NCBI GenBank assembly: GCA_947589735.1
Contig: CANQCR010000002.1
Coordinates: forward strand, 1-64,000
Length of the DNA: 64,000 bases
Reading direction: 5' to 3'
From: an uncultured Bacilli bacterium
GTDB taxonomy: Bacteria; Bacillota_I; Bacilli_A; RF39; UBA660
The notes beneath the pieces were generated by a model. That model searched no databases and was not told the DNA's origin. It was given only the letters and a program-made list of their open reading frames with translations. Made by a program: the position numbers and the translations under genes. Below, piece by piece: positions 42,001-50,569 of this stretch. Within the stretch, counting starts at the first letter, position 1. Every line of letters begins with the position of its first letter.

Positions 42001-42024
42001 GAAAGAAAAGACTTTCTTTTTTTT
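42001..42024 (+). terminator. Terminator after DUF4956 gene
   Basis: GAAAG and CTTTC stem, followed by eight T residues. Confidence 0.55.
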
Positions 42025-42057
42025 GATTAATAAGATATAATGATAATAGGTGATAGT

Positions 42058-42594
42058 ATGAATGATATGGAAAATGAAACAAAACTAGAAGAGACACCAG
42101 AAGAAAAAGTAAGTGAAGAAAAAAAGAAGATTGATTTTGAAAAAATACTTAATAATATATGGAAAGCTATTAAAAGATTTTTCTTAAGATATTGGCCCCT
42201 TATGTTAATGAATGTAATCATCTTTGTTTTAACTGTTTTTGTTGAAGGTATTTATTTTAATAACTTAACAGCTGGATGGGCTATTCTTAATGCGGCAGCC
42301 TTTATTATCGTTCCAACCATTATCTTTAATATATGGGGTAGGGTAACATCTGAAGATATTATCTTGAGTATTCCAATGTTATACATTTTATTTCTTATTT
42401 CTTTAGGATATTGTACTTTAAGAGATTTATATTGGATTACAGATGGCGCTGTTGATATGATACCAGCTTTCTTAGATGCTTTATTTGTTGTCTTTATCTT
42501 TACTTTTATCGAGTATATTCCATCCTTCATTGTTACTAAATTAAAAAGAGTATCTGATTATAATAAACAAATGGCACATAAACACCAAAAATAA
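42058..42594 (+). CDS. Unknown four-helix membrane protein
   Basis: Acidic N-terminus (ENETKLEETPEEKVSEE), then hydrophobic segments WPLMLMNVIIFVLTVFV, WAILNAAAFIIVPTIIF, IILSIPMLYILFLISL and LDALFVVFIFTFIEYIPSF, with a basic C-terminus. No family recognised. ATG 42058 has AGGTGAT upstream (ORF track 42040 is earlier and less supported). Separate from the cassette upstream because a terminator intervenes; it is monocistronic. 178 aa. Confidence 0.75.
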   Translation: MNDMENETKLEETPEEKVSEEKKKIDFEKILNNIWKAIKRFFLRYWPLMLMNVIIFVLTVFVEGIYFNNLTAGWAILNAAAFIIVPTIIFNIWGRVTSEDIILSIPMLYILFLISLGYCTLRDLYWITDGAVDMIPAFLDALFVVFIFTFIEYIPSFIVTKLKRVSDYNKQMAHKHQK

Positions 42595-42608
42595 TTGGTG
42601 TTTTTTTT
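42581..42608 (+). terminator. Terminator after the four-helix membrane protein gene
   Basis: AACACCAAAAATAATTGGTGTT followed by T residues, overlapping the stop codon. Confidence 0.75.
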
Positions 42609-42672
42609 ATATTTTTTAAAATAAAAAAGGAAATCGCTATTAAACCAATAATAATTTAATAGGAGGTTTAAT

Positions 42673-43833
42673 ATGCGAAAGATAATTTTATTTTTGTTGT
42701 TGATGTTAATAGGTACTAATGTTTATGCGAGTGGGGATACCTTCTTTTATGATAGTGAAAAAGTAAGTGATATGTGGATTACTAAAGAAAAGGGCGATGT
42801 AAAAAGATCAGCTCATCCCTATAAATTAAAAAGAAGAAGGGATAATGCTTATATTTATTGTTTGGAACCCTTTGTTCTTCTTAAAAAGGATGCGACAACC
42901 TATGTAGAAAATGCCGATTTTACAAAGTATAACTTAACTCAGGAATCACTTGATCGCATCAATTTAATCATATATTATGGCTATGGATATCGTAATCATA
43001 CTACAAATACGTGGTATGGTGTTACCCAATACTTGGTATGGCAAGAAGTTGACAAAGAAGCGGACATTTATTTTACAAGTAAAAAAGATGGTCCTAAAAA
43101 GGCACTTTATACGAAAGAAATAAATGAGATTGAGTCTTTAATTAGTGAACATAAAAAAGAAGCTAATTTTAAAGATACATATCTTTTATCTACTAATCAA
43201 ACTTTAGATATTGATAGTAATATTACTTTAGATGACTATGATATTACATCTGATATACCATATGAACAAGATGGTAATACTTTAAGAATAACTAATCCTA
43301 AAGTGGGTGAATATACTTTTCATTTAGTTAAAAAGAATAATCGTTTTAAAACAGAGTTTCAAATGTTTTATAGTAAGAATAGTCAAAATGTCATCGTTCC
43401 TGGTAATAGTCCTATTTATAATAAAGAGTATAGTTTTAAGGTTATTGTCAAAGAAGGAGAGTTAGAATTAACTAAAAAGAGTACGACAACTAATAAGTAT
43501 TTAAGTAATGCGGTATATGGCATATATCAAAACGGAGCTTTAATTACTAAAATTAAAACCGATAAAAATGGTAAGGCTAAAGCAACCCTACCATTTGGTA
43601 CATATATCATTAAAGAATTAGTTGCACCTAGTGGATATAAACTAGATAATCAAGAATACCAGATTGTTATTGGGGAGGATAAACTTAAAATAGAGCTTAA
43701 TTTATATGATGATGAAGATATCTATGAAGTACCAGATACGGGAACCAATTATGTTTTTTATAGTCATTTAGGATTAATTGTTTTAGGGGTTATAGGCCTT
43801 TTATATGTTAAGAAAAAGCATTACATGCATTAG
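42673..43833 (+). CDS. Thioester-domain surface adhesin with SpaA-type domain and sortase signal
   Basis: Predicted cell-wall-anchored adhesin. Signal peptide (MRKIILFLLLMLIGTNVYAS). The thioester (TQXA-type) domain has the Cys in YIYCLEPF and the Gln in YGVTQYLVWQE, which can form a Cys-Gln thioester able to bind host amines. A middle beta region is followed by a SpaA/Cna-B-like prealbumin domain (LELTKKSTTTNKYLSNAVYG; GTYIIKELVAPSGYKL). The C-terminus is VPDTGTN, a membrane helix and KKKHY, a sortase signal of non-canonical VPDTG type. Overlaps the sortase gene by 29 bases. RBS AGGAGG. 386 aa. Confidence 0.88.
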   Translation: MRKIILFLLLMLIGTNVYASGDTFFYDSEKVSDMWITKEKGDVKRSAHPYKLKRRRDNAYIYCLEPFVLLKKDATTYVENADFTKYNLTQESLDRINLIIYYGYGYRNHTTNTWYGVTQYLVWQEVDKEADIYFTSKKDGPKKALYTKEINEIESLISEHKKEANFKDTYLLSTNQTLDIDSNITLDDYDITSDIPYEQDGNTLRITNPKVGEYTFHLVKKNNRFKTEFQMFYSKNSQNVIVPGNSPIYNKEYSFKVIVKEGELELTKKSTTTNKYLSNAVYGIYQNGALITKIKTDKNGKAKATLPFGTYIIKELVAPSGYKLDNQEYQIVIGEDKLKIELNLYDDEDIYEVPDTGTNYVFYSHLGLIVLGVIGLLYVKKKHYMH

Positions 43834-44374
43834 TTTGTTATTTATTGGCTATGGTATTACTTTCTTTGGTATTGATTATCACGATAAATTAGAAGATATC
43901 GAAGAAAATGAATTAGAAATGGCTAAATACTTTGAAAGAAAAGTCATTCCTAAAGAAAACCCTTACGTGGCTGTTTTAGAAATACCTAAACTAAAGTTTA
44001 AAAGGGGCTTATATAAGATTAAAGATCCTAAGAGTAAGCTTGATAAAAATATTATCTTTTTAGATAAATCTGATATGCCTGATAAAGAAAATAGTAGGGT
44101 TATTATTGTAGGACATAGTGGAGCCACTAGTAATTCTTATTTTAAAAATATTCATAAATTAAAAAAGAAAGATAAAATATATTTATATTACGATAATGTA
44201 AAGTATATTTATAAAGTAACTGATCGCTATGACATTATCAAAAATGGGACTTTAGCTTTAGAGTCTAATCATGATAAGAAAACTTTAACTCTCGTTACTT
44301 GTAAAGGTAATACTAAACAATTAGTTATTATTGCAACATTAACAAAAGAAGAAAAAGAAAAAGATGCTAATTAG
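43805..44374 (+). CDS. Sortase dedicated to the adjacent adhesin
   Basis: Transpeptidase that links surface proteins to the wall. N-terminal membrane anchor (SLLFIGYGITFFGI), catalytic His in VIIVGHSGATSNS and Cys in TLTLVTCKGNTKQLVIIATL. The catalytic Arg expected a few residues after the Cys (x-R-L-V-V) is replaced: the aligned stretch is KQLVI. The Cys-to-strand loop is also short. It may be an unusual class or a weak enzyme. No Shine-Dalgarno is clear, so it is probably translationally coupled to the adhesin. 189 aa; its stop lies in a palindrome shared with rnj. Confidence 0.85.
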   Translation: MLRKSITCISLLFIGYGITFFGIDYHDKLEDIEENELEMAKYFERKVIPKENPYVAVLEIPKLKFKRGLYKIKDPKSKLDKNIIFLDKSDMPDKENSRVIIVGHSGATSNSYFKNIHKLKKKDKIYLYYDNVKYIYKVTDRYDIIKNGTLALESNHDKKTLTLVTCKGNTKQLVIIATLTKEEKEKDAN

Positions 44375-44383
44375 CATCCTTTT
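44357..44383. terminator. Palindromic bidirectional terminator shared by two convergent genes
   Basis: GATGCTAATTAGCATC (44363-44378) is a perfect 16-base palindrome with A-rich 5' and T-rich 3' flanks. It contains the TAG of the sortase gene on the plus strand and the TAG of the RNase J gene on the minus strand; both proteins end in KDAN because they share the palindrome. Confidence 0.8.
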
Positions 44384-46046
44384 TAATATCCATAATGACA
44401 GGTAAAATAATAGGATTACGACCTGTTTTTTCATAGATATATGTTGATAAACTACTTACAAGTTCACTTTTTATTTCATTATAATTAACATGGCTATTAA
44501 TCTTACTTGTAATAACTTGATTACTGATATCTTCTAATTCTTTAATTAGATCAGCGCTATCTTGGATGATAACAAAGCCGCGCGATGTTATATTGACGCT
44601 TCCTAGTAATTGATTATGTTTAGTATCAATATTGGCAATAACGACAACAATGCCATCACTAGACATAAGTTTGCGATCACGCATAACAGCGGATCCTACC
44701 TCACCAATGCGGTTGCCATCGATATAAACATCACCTGCTAAGACTGATCCTTCCGCTTTAACTTTGCCTTTATACATTGTAAGAACATCGCCATTTTCTA
44801 AGACGAAAGTGTTTTCTCTTGGAATACCACATTCTACAGCTATATCAGCATGTCTTTTTAACATTCGATATTCACCGTGAAAAGGCATAAAGTATTTAGG
44901 TTTAAATAATCTTATCATCAGTTTTAGTTCTTCTTCGCTACCATGACCCGATGTATGGACATCACTTAAAGATGTACTCGTACATACTTTAACCCCTTGC
45001 AAGTATAATTTATTAATGATTTTAGAAATGCTTAGGGCATTACCCGGAATAGCTGATGATGAAAAAATAACTAAATCATCAGATTGTAATTTAATTTGAC
45101 GATGACTACCATTGGCTATTCTTGATAAGGCAGCTAGAGGTTCACCTTGTGAGCCCGTACATAATAAACATACTTGATTAGGTGGCAAGTGATTAGCTTC
45201 TTCTGGTGTGACAAAGATTTCTTTATGTTTGATATAGCCTTCATTTAAAGAAATCTCAATATTGTTTTCCATACTACGGCCAAAGATAGCAATCTTACGA
45301 TTGTTCTTTTTACAAGTATCGACAATATGTTTTAACCGGTAAATATTAGAAGCAAAGGTGGCAATAATAATGCGGCCATTATGCTCTTTAAATATCTCTG
45401 CTAAAGCTTCATCAACTCTTGATTCACTCATACTAAAACCACTATTTAAAGCATTAGTGCTATCACTAAGGAGAAGTGTAACACCTTTTGCTCCGATAGC
45501 TGCCATTTTTTGTAAGTTTGACATCGGTCCAATTGGCGTTAAGTCGAACTTAAAGTCACCGGTTGTGACAATGACCCCATTCGGTGTCGTAATAGCGATA
45601 CCATGAGAATCAGGGATAGAATGCGTTGTTCTAAAGAACTCCACGCTCATCGTCTTAAATTTAATTTTTGATTTTTCCGTATAGATAAATAAATTTTTAT
45701 AATTAATATCACGTTCTTCAAGCTTTTTACGAATTAGACTAACGGCTTGATTAGGTGCATATATAGCTGGAATATTAACTGTTTGAAGTAAATATGGTAT
45801 TCCACCAATATGATCTTCATGTCCGTGAGTAATAAAAAGTGCTTTTATTTTGCTTTCGTTTTTCTTTAAAAAACTAAAATCAGGAATAATATAGTCAATA
45901 CCTGGTAGTTCATTAGATGGAAATGTTATACCGACATCCGTAATAATAATTTCATTATCAGTCATAACGCAATACATATTTTTTCCAACTTCACCTAAAC
46001 CACCTAAGGCAAAGACTTTTGTTATTCCGTTATCAAAAAACTTCAA
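44367..46046 (-). CDS. rnj: Ribonuclease J
   Basis: Metallo-beta-lactamase/beta-CASP nuclease with 5' exonuclease and endonuclease activity in mRNA decay. KVFALGGLGEVGKNMY, the zinc motif FITHGHEDHIGGIPYL, TGDFKFDLTP, LLSDSTNA, and the beta-CASP IIATFASNIYRLKHI, HTSGHGSEEE and MPFHGEYRML are present. 559 aa with a normal C-terminal domain. The start codon is TTG at 46046 with AAAGGAG upstream; no ATG fits. Only one RNase J copy is visible here, so J1 or J2 is not decided. Confidence 0.95.
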   Translation of the reverse strand: MKFFDNGITKVFALGGLGEVGKNMYCVMTDNEIIITDVGITFPSNELPGIDYIIPDFSFLKKNESKIKALFITHGHEDHIGGIPYLLQTVNIPAIYAPNQAVSLIRKKLEERDINYKNLFIYTEKSKIKFKTMSVEFFRTTHSIPDSHGIAITTPNGVIVTTGDFKFDLTPIGPMSNLQKMAAIGAKGVTLLLSDSTNALNSGFSMSESRVDEALAEIFKEHNGRIIIATFASNIYRLKHIVDTCKKNNRKIAIFGRSMENNIEISLNEGYIKHKEIFVTPEEANHLPPNQVCLLCTGSQGEPLAALSRIANGSHRQIKLQSDDLVIFSSSAIPGNALSISKIINKLYLQGVKVCTSTSLSDVHTSGHGSEEELKLMIRLFKPKYFMPFHGEYRMLKRHADIAVECGIPRENTFVLENGDVLTMYKGKVKAEGSVLAGDVYIDGNRIGEVGSAVMRDRKLMSSDGIVVVIANIDTKHNQLLGSVNITSRGFVIIQDSADLIKELEDISNQVITSKINSHVNYNEIKSELVSSLSTYIYEKTGRNPIILPVIMDIKKDAN

Positions 46047-46085
46047 TCAATTCGCTCCTTTCTTTAAGTTTAAATCAACTATAAC

Positions 46086-46114
46086 ATTATACCTTTTTTT
46101 TATTCTTTTGTCTA
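46086..46114 (-). promoter_or_regulatory. Promoter of the RNase J gene
   Basis: On the minus strand TAGACA, 17 bases, TATAAT. Confidence 0.65.
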
Positions 46115-46148
46115 TACACAAAAAGTGTAAAGGAAACTTGCTTCTTCA

Positions 46149-46177
46149 TTGACTATTAACTTGGGGCGTGTTAGAAT
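46149..46177 (+). promoter_or_regulatory. Promoter of the 110-residue gene
   Basis: TTGACT (46149-46154), 17 bases, TAGAAT (46172-46177). Confidence 0.65.
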
Positions 46178-46200
46178 GTTTCTAGAATAGGAGTATGGCT

Positions 46201-46533
46201 ATGGAACTAAGAGATGAAGTATTAAGTTATGATCCTGTAATGCGAATTGTCCTAGCTTTTTATGATTTCGTTCGTCATAATCAAGATTGGTACAATCGTC
46301 TTCAAAATGTTGTAGCGAATTATGCTAAAAATAGTAGTGATTATGATTTTGAATATGATCGAAAGTTATATAGTTTTTTCTATAAGCATCTAGATAATAA
46401 AAATGTTCGTTGTTATGTTAGAGAGTATGATACTTTTTATGATTTGACTAAACGTTGTAGCTATATTCTTTTTGATTATAATTTAAATAATGGAAATGTT
46501 ACAAAAGTGTATCGTTACGGAGAAGAGAAATAA
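46201..46533 (+). CDS. Unknown small acidic/aromatic protein
   Basis: 110 residues, soluble, unusually rich in Tyr, Asp and Asn (SSDYDFEYDRKLYSFFYKHL; CSYILFDYNLNNG). No recognised family. The ORF-track ATG (46195) is one base from AGGAG, so the second ATG (46201, MELRDEV) is the likelier start. It has its own promoter and terminator, and stands between RNase J (divergent) and ftsY. Confidence 0.7.
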   Translation: MELRDEVLSYDPVMRIVLAFYDFVRHNQDWYNRLQNVVANYAKNSSDYDFEYDRKLYSFFYKHLDNKNVRCYVREYDTFYDLTKRCSYILFDYNLNNGNVTKVYRYGEEK

Positions 46534-46545
46534 TCTCTTTTTTTA
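46523..46545 (+). terminator. Terminator before ftsY
   Basis: AAGAGAAATAATCTCTT followed by T residues. Confidence 0.7.
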
Positions 46546-46614
46546 TTAAACGACTTTAATTTTACTCACTTTTATAGTAAAATATATATGTAAACAATTA
46601 GGTAGGAGGATATT

Positions 46615-47586
46615 ATGGGATTTTTTGGTAAGTTTAAAAATCTCTTTACTTCTAAAGAAGAGCAGCAAGAGGTTGAAGTTTACGATAAAGGTTTAGAGAA
46701 AAGCCGTAAGGAGTTTGTTTCTAAAATAACTTTACTTAATACACGTTATAAAAAAGTTAGTAACGAATATTTTGAAGAATTAGAAGAAATCTTGATTATG
46801 GCCGATATTGGTGTCAATACGGTTATGGAGTTTATTGATAAATTAAAAAAGCGAGTTAAACATGAAAACATTGAAGACGTTAATGATTTAAAAGAAATTA
46901 TCGTTGATGAGATGTTTATCATCTATGTTGATAATGCCATTATGGTAAATAAGATTAAATATGCGGATGAAGGACCTACCGTTATTCTTTTTGTAGGTGT
47001 TAATGGCGTGGGTAAGACGACAACTATTGGTAAAATGGCAGCAAAGCTTAAAAGTGAAGGGAAAAGCGTTTTATTAGTAGCTGGTGATACCTTTAGAGCG
47101 GGGGCTGTGGAACAACTATGTGAATGGGGTGAAAAAACATCTTGTCCGGTTGTTTATAAAGAAAATGCCGATCCTGCTAGTGTTATGTACGATGGCGTTG
47201 ATAAAGCCTTAAAGGAAAATTATGATGTCGTTTTAGTTGATACCGCTGGCCGTTTACAAAATAAAACGAATCTTATGAATGAATTAGATAAAATAAATAG
47301 GGTTATCGGTAAATTAATTCCTGGAGCGCCACATGAGACATTACTAGTTATCGATGCGACAACCGGTCAAAATGGTATTAGTCAAGCTAAAGAGTTTCAA
47401 AAAATTACCAATATTACTGGTATTGTTTTAACGAAATTAGATGGAACAGCTAAAGGTGGTATTGTCTTAGCTATTAAAGAAGAAGTGGGCATACCTGTTA
47501 AATATGTTGGCTTAGGTGAAACGGCTAAAGATTTACAAGTATTTGATATTGAAAAATATATATACGGTTTATTTAAAGATATGTGA
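46615..47586 (+). CDS. ftsY: Signal recognition particle receptor FtsY
   Basis: SRP receptor GTPase delivering nascent membrane proteins. After a short acidic N-terminus comes the NG domain: FVGVNGVGKTTTIGKMAAKL (P-loop), GDTFRAGAVEQL, LVDTAGRLQNKTNLMNEL, TKLDGTAKGG and GLGETAKDLQVFD. 323 aa, the short A-domain form typical of Firmicutes. Ends with TGA, which shows that TGA is a stop here. AGGAGG precedes the ATG. Confidence 0.96.
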   Translation: MGFFGKFKNLFTSKEEQQEVEVYDKGLEKSRKEFVSKITLLNTRYKKVSNEYFEELEEILIMADIGVNTVMEFIDKLKKRVKHENIEDVNDLKEIIVDEMFIIYVDNAIMVNKIKYADEGPTVILFVGVNGVGKTTTIGKMAAKLKSEGKSVLLVAGDTFRAGAVEQLCEWGEKTSCPVVYKENADPASVMYDGVDKALKENYDVVLVDTAGRLQNKTNLMNELDKINRVIGKLIPGAPHETLLVIDATTGQNGISQAKEFQKITNITGIVLTKLDGTAKGGIVLAIKEEVGIPVKYVGLGETAKDLQVFDIEKYIYGLFKDM

Positions 47587-47594
47587 GGTAAAAA

Positions 47595-47876
47595 ATGCAT
47601 AATGTTGAAGTAATTGAAATAAAATCTTTTTCTTTTAAAAATATCAGTTTAAAAGTTCAATTATTTTTATTAATTGTTTTAATCGGGTGCTTTATTGCCT
47701 ATTTCTTTGTCGATCCTAATATAATGATACCGATTATATATGGTGTTTTAGCGCTTATGATGTTAGTAATGGCTTATAATAATAAGGTCTATTATAAAAG
47801 AAAATATTTGGGTATTGTCTACATTATTTTAAGTATTACACTTATTATCAATTTGGTGGTTGAACTGATATGGTAG
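47595..47876 (+). CDS. Unknown small membrane protein
   Basis: 93 residues with three hydrophobic segments (VQLFLLIVLIGCFIAYFFV; MIPIIYGVLALMMLVMAY; YLGIVYIILSITLIINLVVEL). No family recognised. It sits between ftsY and ylxM, where Bacillus has no gene, and overlaps ylxM by 7 bases, so it is part of the SRP operon. Confidence 0.75.
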   Translation: MHNVEVIEIKSFSFKNISLKVQLFLLIVLIGCFIAYFFVDPNIMIPIIYGVLALMMLVMAYNNKVYYKRKYLGIVYIILSITLIINLVVELIW

Positions 47877-48157
47877 ATGTTCGACTTAGTATCCTTTTTG
47901 ATTATTATGGAGACTTATTAACTAAAAGGCAACAAGCATTTTTTAAAGATTATTACTTTGATAATTTGACACTTCAAGAAATCGCTGATAACAATGGTAT
48001 TAGTAGAAATGCTGTTCATAAAACCTTAACTGCAATTAATCAAAAATTAGAGTATTATGAAAATACTTTATCCTTAATGGCTAAGGCGGAACAAATCAAA
48101 GAACTTATCAAAGATTTAAGTGAAGAAAAACGTGAAAAAATAGAAGAGTTAATATAG
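47870..48157 (+). CDS. ylxM: SRP-associated YlxM/p13-like DNA-binding-type protein
   Basis: UPF0122 family, sigma-70 region-4-like helix-turn-helix (LTKRQQAFFKDYYFDNLTLQ and EIADNNGISRNAVHKTL). In streptococci and Bacillus the gene lies between ftsY and ffh, and YlxM modulates SRP GTPase activity. 95 aa, somewhat short. Here ffh itself is about 3 kb downstream, separated by two plus-strand genes and one minus-strand gene. Confidence 0.9.
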   Translation: MVDVRLSILFDYYGDLLTKRQQAFFKDYYFDNLTLQEIADNNGISRNAVHKTLTAINQKLEYYENTLSLMAKAEQIKELIKDLSEEKREKIEELI

Positions 48158-48175
48158 ATAAGAAGGGTGATGACT

Positions 48176-49933
48176 ATGTTTGGAAAAATTGTATACATTA
48201 GTGATAACATTGCGCATGTTGAAGTTCCTAAAACGGATGAAGTTGTCGTTAATTTAATGAATCGTCATGTCGTTTTTGAGGATGAAGATAAGAAGATACT
48301 AGGTGAAGTTGAAGATATCTCTCCAGAAATTATGAAGATTCGTTTTTTAGGGGAACTTACTAAAGATAGCTTTATTGGTGGTGTTTTAAGAAAACCTAAT
48401 TTAACAGCTAAAACAAGACTTATTAATGAAGATGAACTTAAAATTATTATGGGTGATCCCGGGGAAGGTTCATTTGTTTTAGGTGTTAGTCCTTTGTACG
48501 ATGAGAAACCAATTAACATCAATATTAATGAAGTTTGCAGTAACCATCTAGCTATTTTTGGTAATACTGGTAGTGGTAAATCATATGGTGTTGCTAGATT
48601 TATTCAAAGCTTATTCTATGATCCTAAGTTTGTCCCACTACGCTCTAACTTTATGATTTTTGATGCTTATGGTGAGTATCACAATGCGTTTAAAAATCTA
48701 AGTCAAATTAATCCTAATTATAACTTTAAGTTTTATACAACTAATAAATCTCAATTAAAAGAGGGTGGCGAGCTTTTACGTATTCCTCTTTGGTTATTAG
48801 GTGTCGATGATTTTGCTTTACTTCTTAGTGCTGAAAAGCATTCACAATTACCAATTATTGAGCGAATGATAAAGCTTGTTCGGGTTTTTGCTACGGAAGG
48901 TGATATTAGTACTAGATATAAAAACCACTTAATAGCGAAAGCCATTATGGATATTATGTATACGAATCAAACATCCGCTAGTAAAAGAAATGATATATTC
49001 TCTATCTTAGCTAGTTGTTCGACACAACAATTTAATCTAGAAGCACCTGTTCAAGGTATTGGTTATGTTCGAAAATTCCGTGATTGTTTCTTAATTGATA
49101 CCGCTGGACAATTCACTGAAAGTGTTTTAGTAACACAATATATTACATCATTTATTGATGAGGAATTGGAAAAATATGAACCAACAGCTAATCATTTCTT
49201 TACCTTGGATGATGTTGAAAAGGCTTTACAGTTCACTTTAATTTCGGAAGGTTTACTTCGAAATGAAAAATTATATAATGAAGCTATTACTTTAAAAGTT
49301 CGTCTTCATGCTTTAGCTGTTGGCGAGAATAAAGAGTTCTTTAATTATCCACAGTATATAACAATGGAAAATTATATTGCTTCTTTAGTTACTTATAATA
49401 ATAAAAAAGCTCAAATTGTTAACTTTAACTTAGAGGATGCGGATGATCGCTTATCTAAAACAATTGTTAAGATTTATGCTAAGTTGTTCTTTGATTTTAC
49501 TAAACGGTTAAATGAAAGAGCATCTATTCCATTCCATTTAGTTTTAGAGGAATCACACCGTTATGTTCAAAATGATAATGATAACTTCTTACTTGGTTAT
49601 AATATCTTTGAACGTATCGCTAAAGAGGGTCGTAAGTTTGGTATGTTACTTTTCTTAATCTCACAGCGTCCCGTTGAATTATCGGAAACCGTTATCTCCC
49701 AATGCAGTAACTTCTTAATCTTTAAGATGACGCACCCAAGAGATCTTGAATATATGGAAAAGATGTTACCAAATATGAGTGCGGAAATTATGGAAAAACA
49801 AAAGAGTTTACAACCAGGTACTTGCGTTGCTTTTGGTAGAGCTTTTAGTATTCCGATGATTGTTAAAATGCCACTTCCAAATCCTGAACCATATAGTACG
49901 AATGCTGATATTGTTGGTCGTTGGACACATTAA
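48176..49933 (+). CDS. HerA/FtsK-type hexameric ATPase (DUF87)
   Basis: Motor ATPase of the HerA group. A short N-terminal HAS-barrel-like beta domain (FGKIVYISDNIAHVEVPKTD) precedes the ATPase core with Walker A FGNTGSGKSYGVARF, Walker B FHLVLEESHRYV and an arginine-finger region SQRPVELSETVISQCSNFL. 585 aa. HerA enzymes pair with NurA or Sir2-type partners in defence or DNA end resection; none of these is visible nearby. The ORF track starts at a GTG in the ribosome-binding site; AAGGGTG fits ATG 48176. It follows ylxM by 18 bases. Confidence 0.85.
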   Translation: MFGKIVYISDNIAHVEVPKTDEVVVNLMNRHVVFEDEDKKILGEVEDISPEIMKIRFLGELTKDSFIGGVLRKPNLTAKTRLINEDELKIIMGDPGEGSFVLGVSPLYDEKPINININEVCSNHLAIFGNTGSGKSYGVARFIQSLFYDPKFVPLRSNFMIFDAYGEYHNAFKNLSQINPNYNFKFYTTNKSQLKEGGELLRIPLWLLGVDDFALLLSAEKHSQLPIIERMIKLVRVFATEGDISTRYKNHLIAKAIMDIMYTNQTSASKRNDIFSILASCSTQQFNLEAPVQGIGYVRKFRDCFLIDTAGQFTESVLVTQYITSFIDEELEKYEPTANHFFTLDDVEKALQFTLISEGLLRNEKLYNEAITLKVRLHALAVGENKEFFNYPQYITMENYIASLVTYNNKKAQIVNFNLEDADDRLSKTIVKIYAKLFFDFTKRLNERASIPFHLVLEESHRYVQNDNDNFLLGYNIFERIAKEGRKFGMLLFLISQRPVELSETVISQCSNFLIFKMTHPRDLEYMEKMLPNMSAEIMEKQKSLQPGTCVAFGRAFSIPMIVKMPLPNPEPYSTNADIVGRWTH

Positions 49934-49961
49934 AAAAGTTATCTTTGGATAACTTTTTTTA
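49934..49961 (+). terminator. Terminator after the HerA-like gene
   Basis: AAAAAGTTATC-TTTG-GATAACTTTTTTT, directly after the stop codon. Confidence 0.8.
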
Positions 49962-49972
49962 TATACTTAATT

Positions 49973-50569
49973 ATGAATAATTTAATTGCGCATCGCTCAC
50001 TTGACAAACATCAGTATCCGGAAAATAGCCTTTTAGCTAGTTTGTTTTGCCTTAAGCAAGAATATATTTTGGGTATTGAAATTGATGTTCGGATGACTAA
50101 AGATAAAAAAATGATTATGTACCATAATTATTTATACAATTTTAAAAAGGTTACTAATTTAAAATATAGTGAGTTAATTAATATCGATAAGTTAGAAGAT
50201 TTATTAAAAAAGATTAACTCTTCGAAAATAATTTTGCTTGATCTTAAATGTGAAGATGATAATGATACGGATTATCTTAAGCATCTTCTTCGCCTTTTAA
50301 ATAAATATCCCTTAAATTATTATTTATGTTCTTTTAATTATGCTCTTACCAAAAAGCTTACAGCAATGACAAAATATCCGGTGGGTTTATTTATTAGTGA
50401 TTTAATCAATAAAAATAAAGATTATAAGCATCTTTCTTTTTTAGCTTTATCACGCCATAGTTATTTTGATATTCCCTTTGATACGAAAATGGCTTGGACA
50501 ATTAATGATACGAAAGAGATTTATAAATATGAGTACATTATAACCGATACGCCTTATTTATTATCATAG
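49973..50569 (+). CDS. Glycerophosphodiester phosphodiesterase
   Basis: Hydrolyses glycerophosphodiesters released from lipids. The catalytic first block is LIAHRSLDKHQYPENSLLA, the metal-binding pair in GIEIDVRMTKDKKMIMYHN, and a later TINDTKEIYKYEYIITDTPY closes the barrel. 198 aa, shorter than most (about 240), the compact form. No signal peptide: cytoplasmic. It has no clear ribosome-binding site. The 3' end overlaps the convergent next gene by 16 bases. Confidence 0.85.
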   Translation: MNNLIAHRSLDKHQYPENSLLASLFCLKQEYILGIEIDVRMTKDKKMIMYHNYLYNFKKVTNLKYSELINIDKLEDLLKKINSSKIILLDLKCEDDNDTDYLKHLLRLLNKYPLNYYLCSFNYALTKKLTAMTKYPVGLFISDLINKNKDYKHLSFLALSRHSYFDIPFDTKMAWTINDTKEIYKYEYIITDTPYLLS

